The position numbers were made by a program, and so were the translations under genes. This document shows, in pieces, positions 57,149 to 64,000 of a DNA stretch of 64,000 nucleotides. This DNA comes from Agromyces sp. G08B096. Lineage in GTDB: Bacteria > Actinomycetota > Actinomycetes > Actinomycetales > Microbacteriaceae. A model generated the notes under the pieces. The model did no database searches. It was not told the origin of the DNA and saw only the letters and a list, made by a program, of their open reading frames with translations. The DNA lies in assembly GCF_040267705.1 (NCBI RefSeq), contig NZ_CP158374.1, positions 2,108,001 through 2,172,000 on the forward strand. Direction: 5' to 3'. Numbering within the stretch: the stretch's first letter is position 1; every line of letters starts with the position of its first letter.

Positions 57149-58627
57149 TCAGGCGAAGAGCGCCTCGATCGGGCCGCGCGCGAAGTAGATCAGGAAGCCC
57201 GCCGCGACGACCCACAGCAGCGGGTGGATCTCCTTGGCCTTGCCCGAGAGCGCCCGCACGACGACCCAGCCGATGAAGCCCGCACCGATGCCGTTCGCGA
57301 TCGAGTACGTCAGCGGCATCACCGTGACCGTGAGGAACACCGGCAGCAGCACCGAGAAGTCGCGGAAGTCGATCGAGGAGATCTGGCTCATCATCAGCGC
57401 ACCGACGATGACGAGGGCCGCGGCGGCGACCTCGCTCGGCACGATCGACACGAGCGGGGTGAAGAACATCGCCGCGAGGAACAGCGCACCCGTGACGATG
57501 TTCGCGAGGCCGGTCCGAGCGCCCTCGCCGATGCCGGCGCCGGACTCGATGAACACGGTGTTGGACGACGCGGACGTCAGACCGCCGGCGACCGCACCGA
57601 CGCCCTCGACCACGAGCGCCGACTTCAGGCGCGGGAAGTCGCCCTTCGCGTCGGCGAGTCCCGCCTCCTTCGACAGGCCGGTCATCGTTCCCATGGCGTC
57701 GAAGAAGTTCGTGAACACGAGCGTGAAGACGAGCATGAGTGCGGCGAGCACGCCGATCCGCTCGAACGAGCCGAACGACACCTGGCCGACGAGCGACAGG
57801 TCGGGCAGGCTCACCCACTGCGCGGGCAGGTCGGGCACGGACAGGCCCCAGCCGTTCGGGTTGACCTCGTCGCCCGACACCTTCGGGCCGAGGTTCCAGA
57901 TGGCCTCGATGATGATCGCGAGCACCGTGCCGGAGGCCAGGCCGATGAGGATGCCGCCCTTCACCTTCCGCGCGACGAGGATGCCGGTGAGCAGCAGCGT
58001 GAAGACGAAGACGAGCGTCGGCACGGTGCCGACCGAGCCGTTCACGCCGAGGCCGACGGGCGGCGAGCCGAGGCCGGTGGAGGTGACGAACCCGGCGTCG
58101 ACGAAGCCGATGAACGCGATGAACAGGCCGATGCCGACCGTGATCGCGAGCTTCAGCTGGATGGGCACCGCGTTGAAGATCAGGCGCCGGAGCCCGGTGG
58201 CCGCGAGCAGCACGATGATGAGGCCGTTGATGACGACGAGGCCCATGGCCTCGGGCCAGGTCACCTGACCGACGACCGAGACGGCGAGGAACGAGTTGAT
58301 GCCGAGACCGGCCGCGAAGCCGAAGGGCAGCCGGGCGACGAGGCCGAAGAGGATCGTCATGACGCCCGCGGTGAGACCCGTGACGGCCGAGACCTGCGCG
58401 AAGCCGAGCTGGTCGCCCGAGACATCCGTGCCCGACGACAGGATGATCGGGTTGAGGATGACGATGTAGGCCATCGTGACGAACGTGACGAGACCGCCGC
58501 GGATCTCGGCCCCGAAGGAGGAGCCGCGGGCGGAGATCTCGAAGAACCGGTCGAGCCTGGACCGGAATCCGCCGCCCGAGGGCGGCGTGTCTGCGGTGTC
58601 GGTCGTGGTGGGGGTGGCGTCGGTCAT
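57149..58627 (-). CDS. NCS2 purine permease, AzgA/GhxP-like
   Basis: 492 aa with about 13 TM helices, the hypoxanthine/guanine/adenine branch of NCS2. FFEISARGSSFGAEIRGGLVTFVTMAYIVILNP, GLGINSFLAVSVVGQ, AVPIQLKLAITVGIGLFIAFIGFVDAG, TNFFDAMGTMTGLSKEAGL and SSNTVFIESGAGIGEGARTGLANIVTG are the landmark blocks. The two permeases together would cover uracil and purine salvage. 16 bp downstream of the small PiT-associated gene on the same strand, so possibly part of that transcript. Confidence 0.93.
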   Translation of the reverse strand: MTDATPTTTDTADTPPSGGGFRSRLDRFFEISARGSSFGAEIRGGLVTFVTMAYIVILNPIILSSGTDVSGDQLGFAQVSAVTGLTAGVMTILFGLVARLPFGFAAGLGINSFLAVSVVGQVTWPEAMGLVVINGLIIVLLAATGLRRLIFNAVPIQLKLAITVGIGLFIAFIGFVDAGFVTSTGLGSPPVGLGVNGSVGTVPTLVFVFTLLLTGILVARKVKGGILIGLASGTVLAIIIEAIWNLGPKVSGDEVNPNGWGLSVPDLPAQWVSLPDLSLVGQVSFGSFERIGVLAALMLVFTLVFTNFFDAMGTMTGLSKEAGLADAKGDFPRLKSALVVEGVGAVAGGLTSASSNTVFIESGAGIGEGARTGLANIVTGALFLAAMFFTPLVSIVPSEVAAAALVIVGALMMSQISSIDFRDFSVLLPVFLTVTVMPLTYSIANGIGAGFIGWVVVRALSGKAKEIHPLLWVVAAGFLIYFARGPIEALFA

Positions 58628-58643
58628 GCGCGGGATGTGCTCC

Positions 58644-58982
58644 TTATCCGGTGGCGTGCAGCGCGGGGACGATGAGATAGATTCCCACGAGCACCGCCAG
58701 TCCGGAAAGGGTGAAGCAGGCGATCGCGCCGATGAACGCGGCTCGCTTCTGTCCGGCGGTGAGCGGGCTCTTCTTCGCCGCCTTCGCCGCGCGCTTCGCA
58801 GCGGCCTTGGCCTCGGCGGGGGTCACCACGGTGATCGCGTCGGTGAACTCCGCCGGTGTGACGATGGGCGTGCGCCCCGAGATCGTGAGCAGGCGGATGC
58901 CGAGCGAGTAGGCGCTCACCACGACGGCGGCGCCGATGAGGGCGGCGAGGAGGACGACGACGAACGCCAGCCAGTCGATCAC
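58644..58982 (-). CDS. Small PiT-associated membrane protein
   Basis: 112 aa, not recognised. N-terminal TM (about 3-25, VIDWLAFVVVLLAALIGAAVVVSAY), a cytoplasmic loop rich in Ala and Lys (EAKAAAKRAAKAAKKSPLTAGQKRA, about 58-82), then a second TM (about 84-106). The GTG start overlaps the phosphate transporter stop by 4 bp, so it is translationally coupled to it. A regulatory or assembly partner of the transporter is my inference. Confidence 0.78.
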   Translation of the reverse strand: MIDWLAFVVVLLAALIGAAVVVSAYSLGIRLLTISGRTPIVTPAEFTDAITVVTPAEAKAAAKRAAKAAKKSPLTAGQKRAAFIGAIACFTLSGLAVLVGIYLIVPALHATG

Positions 58983-60157
58983 TGCTTGACCTTCTTCTTG
59001 GGCTTGGGGTTGCGCTTGATCTTCACGGCGCGACCGGAGGCGGCGACCTCGCTCACGACGTTCTTGTGCGAGACCTCGCTGCGGCGGGAGATGAGGAAGA
59101 TCGCCACGATGACCACCACGCCCACGACGGCGTCGACGATCACGCCCACGACCCCGAGGTGCGCGACGAGCGCGGCGATGGCGCCCACGGCGCCCGCGGC
59201 GGGCAGGGTGAGCAGCCAGCCGACGCCGATGCGGCCGGCCGTCCGCCAGCGCACCTTCGACCCGCGCCGGCCGAGGCCGGAGCCGATGACCGAGCCCGAT
59301 GCGACCTGCGTGGTGGACAGCGCGAAGCCGAGGTGGCTCGAGGCGAGGATCGTGGCGGCCGTCGAGGTCTCCGCCGCGAAGCCCTGCGCAGGCTTGACGT
59401 CGGTGAGGCCGGTGCCGAGCGTCTTGATGATGCGCCAGCCGCCCATGTAGGTGCCGAGCGCGATCGCGAGCGCACACACCACGACGACCCAGAACTCGGG
59501 GCCGGAGCCTGCGGGCTGGAGGTTCACGGAGATGAGGGTGAGCGTGATCACGCCCATCGTCTTCTGCGCGTCGTTGGTGCCGTGGGCGAGCGCGACGAGC
59601 GAGCTCGAGAAGATCTGCGCGTGCCGGAACCCGTCGCGGCCGTCGGGCTTGCCGTCGTAGCGCCGGGTGATGGCATAGGCCAGCTTCGTGGCCGTGTACG
59701 CGACGAGTCCCGCGGTGAGCGGCGCGAGCAGCGCGGGCAGTACGACCTTGGACATCACCACCGAGAAGTCGATGGCCTGGAGCCCGAAGCCGACGAGCGC
59801 CGATCCGATGAGTCCGCCGAAGAGGGCGTGGCTCGACGAGGACGGCAGGCCGAACAGCCAGGTGACCATGTTCCACACGATCGCGCCGATGAGCCCCGCG
59901 AAGATCAGCTCGGGGGTGATCAGCACCCCGTCGTCGCCCTCCCGGATGATGCCGCCGGAGATGGTCTTCGCCACCTCGGTCGACAGGAACGCGCCGACGA
60001 GGTTCAGCACGGCGGCGAGGGCCACCGCGACCTTCGGCTTCAGCGCTCCCGTCGCGATCGGCGTCGCCATCGCGTTCGCGGTGTCGTGGAAGCCGTTCGT
60101 GAAATCGAAGAAGAGGGCCAGTGCGATGACCAGCACGACGATGAGGGTGAGTTCCAC
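58979..60157 (-). CDS. pitA: Low-affinity inorganic phosphate transporter (PiT)
   Basis: Metal-phosphate/proton symporter. 392 aa with two PiT repeats: FDFTNGFHDTANAMATPIATGAL at the N-terminus and the mirrored HLGFALSTTQVASGSVIGSGLG toward the C-terminus; further SSSHALFGGLIGSALVG and LAHGTNDAQKTMGVITL. The C-terminal tail is very Lys/Arg-rich (KIKRNPKPKKKVKQ). No PhoU-like gene precedes it; instead a small membrane protein gene is coupled to its end. Confidence 0.94.
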   Translation of the reverse strand: MELTLIVVLVIALALFFDFTNGFHDTANAMATPIATGALKPKVAVALAAVLNLVGAFLSTEVAKTISGGIIREGDDGVLITPELIFAGLIGAIVWNMVTWLFGLPSSSSHALFGGLIGSALVGFGLQAIDFSVVMSKVVLPALLAPLTAGLVAYTATKLAYAITRRYDGKPDGRDGFRHAQIFSSSLVALAHGTNDAQKTMGVITLTLISVNLQPAGSGPEFWVVVVCALAIALGTYMGGWRIIKTLGTGLTDVKPAQGFAAETSTAATILASSHLGFALSTTQVASGSVIGSGLGRRGSKVRWRTAGRIGVGWLLTLPAAGAVGAIAALVAHLGVVGVIVDAVVGVVVIVAIFLISRRSEVSHKNVVSEVAASGRAVKIKRNPKPKKKVKQ

Positions 60158-60254
60158 CGGCGTCTTTCTCGTGGGTGAAGTGGTTCACCGACTGTTCATG
60201 CGGTGAGGATTGCGGAAACGCGTCGGCGCGGTGCCCCGACGATCCTACGCGACC

Positions 60255-60737
60255 TCAGCGGCCGTCCTCCACCACGGACGAGAGGTCCTCGCCGAACACG
60301 AACGTGCGGTCCACGGTGCCGCCCCCGAGCACGCCCGGCAGCCACCGGCTGGCGTCATCCCACATCTCGGCCAACGGCACCTCGGCGACCGGGAACCACT
60401 CGGGGTCGAGCTCGTCGCTCGGCACCGGCTCGCCCCGCCAGGCGCGGCAGACGAAGACGTGCGAGACCTGACTCCACGCCTCCCGGTGCGGGAACAGGTA
60501 CGTCAGTCGGCCGCGCGGTTCGAGATGGGATGCCTCGACGACGAGCCCCGACTCCTCCAGCACCTCGCGCACGGCGGCCTCCACCGCGCTCTCCCCCGGC
60601 TCGAGCTTGCCGCCCGGCGCGACGTAGCGGCCCTCGCCGAGCCCGTGCTTCTTGCGCCCGAGGAGCACCTCGACGCGCCCGTCGCGCTCGCGGAGCAGGT
60701 AGCAGACGCAGACCTCGGGCAGGGGCATCCGACTCAT
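60255..60737 (-). CDS. NUDIX hydrolase (MutT-like)
   Basis: 160 aa. Nudix box GGKLEPGESAVEAAVREVLEESGL (G-x5-E-x7-R-E-U-x-E-E-x-G-U) near residues 43-66, preceded by KKHGLGEGRYVAPGG, the style of the 8-oxo-dGTPase/MTH1 branch. Probably sanitises oxidised nucleotides. Starts 16 bp after the pfkA stop, on the same strand, and may be co-transcribed with it. Confidence 0.9.
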   Translation of the reverse strand: MSRMPLPEVCVCYLLRERDGRVEVLLGRKKHGLGEGRYVAPGGKLEPGESAVEAAVREVLEESGLVVEASHLEPRGRLTYLFPHREAWSQVSHVFVCRAWRGEPVPSDELDPEWFPVAEVPLAEMWDDASRWLPGVLGGGTVDRTFVFGEDLSSVVEDGR

Positions 60738-60753
60738 CCCTCCGCCGTCGGCG

Positions 60754-61785
60754 TCAGCCGAAGAGGATCTTCGCCTCGTCGTAGCGCGACTCGGGAACCC
60801 GGTTCAGGCTGCCGACGGCCTCGGCGATCGTGACGGTCTCGATGTCGGTGCCGCGGAGGGTGACCATCGACCCCCACGCCCCGTCGTACACCGCGTCGAC
60901 GGCGGCCATGCCGAGCCGCGTCGCGAGCACGCGGTCGTACGCGCTCGGCGCGCCGCCGCGCTGGATGTGGCCGAGCACCGTCGCACGGGACTCGATGCCG
61001 GTGCGCTCCTCGATCATGGGCGCCAGCAGGTCGGCGATGCCGCCGAGGCGGGGCCGGTTGAACGCGTCGAGGCCCTTGTGCGAGTGCGCCTCGTCCATCG
61101 AGTCGAGGTGGAAGCCCTCGGCGACGACCACGAGCGGCGCACGGCCGCGGTCGCGGACCGACTCGACCCACTCGCAGATCTGCTCGATCGACTGCGGCTG
61201 CTCGGGGATGAGGATCGCGTGCGCACCGCCGGCCATGCCCGAGTGCAGGGCGATCCAGCCGACGTGGCGGCCCATGACCTCGAGCACCATGCAGCGGCCG
61301 TGCGAGTCCGCGGTGGTACGCAGGCGGTCGATCGCCTCCGTCGCGATCTCGACCGCGGTGTCGAAGCCGAAGGAGTAGTCGGTGGCGGCGAGGTCGTTGT
61401 CGATGGTCTTCGGCACGCCGACGACGTTGATGCCGCCCTCGTCGTGCAGCCGGCGTGCGGCCGTCAGCGTGCCCTCGCCGCCGATGGCGATGATCGCGTC
61501 GATGCCCTGCTCGTCGAGCATGCGCTGGATGTTCTCGGGCCCTCCGCCCTCACCCTCGAACGGGTTCGTCCGGCTGGAGCCGAGGATGGTGCCGCCCTGT
61601 CGCGCGAGGCCGCGCACGTCGTGGCGCGTGATCGGGACGATGTCCTGCTCGACGACGCCGCGCCAGCCCCAGCGGAAGCCGACGAACTCGGTGTCGTGCG
61701 AGATGACGCCCTTCAGCACGGCTCCGCGGATGACCGCGTTCAGCCCCGGGCAGTCGCCGCCGCTGGTGAGAATGCCGATCTTCAT
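60754..61785 (-). CDS. pfkA: 6-phosphofructokinase
   Basis: Phosphorylates fructose 6-phosphate in glycolysis. 343 aa. MKIGILTSGGDCPGLNAVIRG, the ATP loop IGGEGTLTAARRL, the catalytic VPKTIDNDLAATDYSFGFDTAV, MGRHVGWIALHSG and LGHIQRGGAPSAYDR. The pattern combines Gly at position 104 (ATP use) with Lys at the position equivalent to 124 (as in PPi enzymes), the type known from actinobacterial PFKs. Start ATG at 61785; upstream in-frame residues are Arg-rich. Confidence 0.96.
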   Translation of the reverse strand: MKIGILTSGGDCPGLNAVIRGAVLKGVISHDTEFVGFRWGWRGVVEQDIVPITRHDVRGLARQGGTILGSSRTNPFEGEGGGPENIQRMLDEQGIDAIIAIGGEGTLTAARRLHDEGGINVVGVPKTIDNDLAATDYSFGFDTAVEIATEAIDRLRTTADSHGRCMVLEVMGRHVGWIALHSGMAGGAHAILIPEQPQSIEQICEWVESVRDRGRAPLVVVAEGFHLDSMDEAHSHKGLDAFNRPRLGGIADLLAPMIEERTGIESRATVLGHIQRGGAPSAYDRVLATRLGMAAVDAVYDGAWGSMVTLRGTDIETVTIAEAVGSLNRVPESRYDEAKILFG

Positions 61786-61874
61786 GCCTGGTGTTGCTCC
61801 TCGGGTCTGGGGGAAGGATCGCCGGAGCCGCATCCTCGAGGCACGGACGAGCGGCAGTCTAGCGCGCGCGACGA

Positions 61875-61893
61875 GGGCGCCGTGACGGCGCCC
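61875..61893 (-). terminator. Hairpin downstream of the helicase gene
   Basis: GGGCGCC and GGCGCCC arms around GTGAC, about 40 bp past the helicase stop (reading minus) and upstream of pfkA. Confidence 0.5.
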
Positions 61894-61935
61894 CCGGGCG
61901 CGCGGCCCGGCGCACGGCCCGCGGCTGCGGCTCGA

Positions 61936-64000
61936 CTACAGCGCTCCGTCGAGGGCGGCGCGGAGCAGGTGCTGGAGCGCGTCGAGCTGCACGGAGTCGG
62001 CCGAGCCGGGCTCGACGTCGCTGCCGTCGAGCGCCCGCGCGGCGAGCCCCTGCTTCGCGTCGATGAGCTCGGCGATGCGGGCGTCGACCGTGTGCGCGGC
62101 GATGATCCGCCACGCGGTCACGGGCTCCTCCTGGCCGATGCGGTGCACGCGGTCGATGGCCTGCGTCTGCTCGGCGCTCGTCCAGCTGAGCTCCGCGAGC
62201 ACCACGTTCGAGGCCGCCTGCAGGTTCACGCCGACGCCGGCCGCGGTCAGCGAGCAGACGGCGACGTGGACCTCGGGGTCCTTGTTGAACGCGTCGATCG
62301 CAGCCTGGCGCGCGAGCGCCGTCTGGTCGCCGCGGAGCGAGACGGTCTTCAGCTCCCGCGAGGCGAACACGGCCTCGGCCTGGTCCATGACGTCGATGTG
62401 CTTGGCGAAGAAGACGACCTTGCCCGCCGAGCGTGCGAGCTGCGCGGCGTAGTCGGCCGCGAGGCCCGCCTTCGCCTGGCCGATGCGCCGCACCATCGTG
62501 AACACGTTCTCGCCCGACTTCGCCGACTTCGACTCCTCGAGCTCGGCGTGCGCGACCGCACGGATGAGCTGGTCGCGCTGGTCTTCGTCGAGGTCGCCCA
62601 CGCGGAGCCCTCGCGCGTCGACGAGCGCGCGGAACCGGTTCGCGAGCCGCGCGCCGAGCTCCCGCTCGGCGGCCCGCACCGAACGGCCGAGCTCGTCGTC
62701 GAGCTCCACGGGGAGATCGGCGATGCGCTTGGCCGGCAGGTCGGCGGCCACATCGACCTTCCGCCGACGCACGATGCCGAGGTCGATGACCGCCTGACGC
62801 GCCTCGGCATAGAAGCCGTGGTCGGCCGGGGTGAGCCCGGTGGCCTCGAGCCGGCCCAGCAGCTCCGCCGAGGGGCGGTCGCCGTCGATCCAGCCGAGGA
62901 ACTGCCAGATCGCCCGGAAGTCGTCGACGTCGTTGATGAGCGGCGTTCCGGTGAGGGCGAGCAGGAGCGGGTCGCCGCCCGGGGCGTGCTCGCGGATGCG
63001 TTCGGCCAGCGCCAGGACGTTGCGCGACCGCTGCGACGAGAGGTTCTTGATGAAGTGGGCTTCGTCGACGACCATGCCGCGGAAGCCCATCGTCGACAGC
63101 CACGCCATATGCCGATCGAGCACGTCGTAGTTGACCACCACGACGTCGGCGAAGGCATCGAGCGTGTCGCCGTCGCCGTGGATGACCGTGGCCCGGCGAT
63201 GCGGCGTCCAGCGCTCGACCTCGCGCGCCCAGTTCATCTTCACGACATTCGGCACGACGGCGAGCAGCGGGTAGGCGCCGGCGACGGATGCCGCGAGCAC
63301 CGACTGCGCCGTCTTGCCGAGGCCGGGCTCGTCGGCGAGCAGGAACGTGCGGTGGCCGAGCCGGGCGGCCTCGATGAAACGGGCCTGGTGCTTCATGAGC
63401 TCGAGCCCGCGCGGCGCGAGCCGGTCGACGGCGGGCGCCTCGGGCAGCTCCATGCTGGCCGCCTGGCCGCCCGATCCCTGCTCGAACGACTTGAACAGCG
63501 GCCCGAGCAGCTCCCAGTTGGCGAGTCGTCGCACCGGCACCGCGGGCGTCTGCGCCTTCGGGAAATCGGGCGCGAGGAACGGGTTCGCGAGCTGGAACGA
63601 GCGCACGGAGGCGGGGATGACCTGGTTCTCGGCGAGCTGGGCGACCGGTTCGGGCTCGCGCGTGATGATGAGCTCGTCGGGGCTGAGCTCGGCACCCGAC
63701 TCGATCAGCCAATCGCGGCGGAACCGCTGGGCGACCTGGCCCACCGAGGCATCCGGCTCGAGCAGCGCGATGAGGCTGGTGTCGCGTGCCGCGGTCTTCG
63801 CGAGGATCTGCGCGATGCCGTCGAGACGCTTCAGCAGCTCGGCGCGAGCGGCGTCGGTCACCTCGGAGTCGGCCTTCACCCGCGCGCGCTCCTCGCGCAT
63901 GAGCAGCGCGATGACCTGGAACTTCGTGCGGTTCGTGGGGCCGAGCTTGTTCTTCTGCGCCTTCTGCTCGACCTCGCGCACCTTGCGCGCGAGGATCGGG
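61936..64000 (-). CDS. SNF2-type DEAD/DEAH helicase (5' end outside window)
   Basis: Superfamily 2 DNA translocase, SMARCAL1/HARP-like in layout. At least 688 aa; the frame is still open at the right edge, so the start is missing. After an N-terminal helical region (about 1-190): Q-motif area GLELMKHQARFIEAARLG, Walker A LADEPGLGKTAQS, VVVVNYDVLD, the DEAH box MVVDEAHFIKN, LALTGTPLIND, and in the second lobe KVVFFAKHIDVMD, AAGVGVNLQAASNVVLAEL and the motif VI region QAIDRVHRIGQEEPV. Probably genome maintenance; no nuclease or methylase partner is visible, so a restriction or defence role is not indicated. Confidence 0.9.
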   Translation of the reverse strand, partial: PILARKVREVEQKAQKNKLGPTNRTKFQVIALLMREERARVKADSEVTDAARAELLKRLDGIAQILAKTAARDTSLIALLEPDASVGQVAQRFRRDWLIESGAELSPDELIITREPEPVAQLAENQVIPASVRSFQLANPFLAPDFPKAQTPAVPVRRLANWELLGPLFKSFEQGSGGQAASMELPEAPAVDRLAPRGLELMKHQARFIEAARLGHRTFLLADEPGLGKTAQSVLAASVAGAYPLLAVVPNVVKMNWAREVERWTPHRRATVIHGDGDTLDAFADVVVVNYDVLDRHMAWLSTMGFRGMVVDEAHFIKNLSSQRSRNVLALAERIREHAPGGDPLLLALTGTPLINDVDDFRAIWQFLGWIDGDRPSAELLGRLEATGLTPADHGFYAEARQAVIDLGIVRRRKVDVAADLPAKRIADLPVELDDELGRSVRAAERELGARLANRFRALVDARGLRVGDLDEDQRDQLIRAVAHAELEESKSAKSGENVFTMVRRIGQAKAGLAADYAAQLARSAGKVVFFAKHIDVMDQAEAVFASRELKTVSLRGDQTALARQAAIDAFNKDPEVHVAVCSLTAAGVGVNLQAASNVVLAELSWTSAEQTQAIDRVHRIGQEEPVTAWRIIAAHTVDARIAELIDAKQGLAARALDGSDVEPGSADSVQLDALQHLLRAALDGAL

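Noticed and set aside
61936-64000. Helicase as part of a restriction or phage-defence island
   Set aside because: No methylase, nuclease, integrase or toxin gene is near; neighbours are housekeeping (pfkA, NUDIX).

Overview
The window is a chromosomal segment of a very GC-rich Gram-positive actinobacterium, most probably Microbacteriaceae and perhaps Agromyces-like. This rests on GC-saturated third codon positions, TAGGCT-type -10 boxes placed 6-8 nt before start codons (leaderless mRNAs), actinobacterial gene pairs (CE1758/CE1759 flavin enzymes, CGNR regulator/EamA exporter) and a housekeeping gene order shared with Mycobacterium tuberculosis. Genus is an inference from style, not from a search. 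I see no tRNA, rRNA, CRISPR, transposase or phage gene.

Layout. 1-8.3 kb (mostly minus): folA (cut by the window edge), thyA, a thioredoxin/DUF4395/OsmC/epimerase group on plus, dapB with a small TPR protein, a GNAT, a histidine phosphatase, an M16 peptidase and an aldo/keto reductase. 8.4-19.6 kb: a leucine/branched-chain acid catabolic superlocus: acyl-CoA carboxylase beta and alpha, acyl-CoA dehydrogenase, MaoC hydratase and CitE-like lyase as one overlapping operon, a divergent TetR, then branched-chain 2-oxo acid dehydrogenase E1alpha-E1beta-E2 with a pterin dehydratase at its end and a divergent Lrp-type regulator. 19.7-21.2 kb: the Lrp regulator, then a winged-helix regulator with a striking 44-bp nested palindrome over its -35 box and a coupled 71-aa protein. 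21.3-36.4 kb: pnp and rpsO, separated by about 12.5 kb of accessory genes (dodecin, a glycosyltransferase-SGNH hydrolase fusion, DedA, a flavin reductase/monooxygenase pair, fructosamine kinase, GT2, hydrolase, thioredoxin, F420-type oxidoreductase, EamA/CGNR, PfpI).

36.5-46.2 kb: DUF488, two CPBP-type membrane proteins (the second with a degraded active site), a protealysin-like M4 peptidase with an emfourin-type inhibitor, lysoplasmalogenase, FKBP, PrsW protease, a GlcD-type FAD oxidase and an Ada-AlkA fusion. 46.2-53.5 kb: a nearly complete non-phosphorylating L-fucose pathway (mutarotase, dehydrogenase, lactonase, fuconate dehydratase, FAH hydrolase, SDR) with an FCD-type GntR regulator. 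A perfect 15-bp palindrome lies between the -35 and -10 boxes of the dehydratase promoter, and half of it recurs in the regulator's own promoter. 53.5-64 kb: aspartate ammonia-lyase, a small DUF4190-like protein, two NCS2 nucleobase permeases tail to tail, a PiT phosphate transporter with a small co-translated membrane protein, a NUDIX hydrolase, 6-phosphofructokinase and a SNF2-type helicase running off the right edge.

The backbone rpsO-pnp-M16-dapB-thyA-folA, all on minus, is the conserved actinobacterial order, into which the catabolic and defence-like modules have been inserted. The most interesting local signals are the nested operator at 20.3 kb, the fucose operator pair, the GT4-SGNH fusion, the protealysin/emfourin pair, the Trx/DUF4395/OsmC thiol group and a roughly fourfold excess of the heptamer GGATGCC/GGCATCC, which also builds several hairpin terminators.
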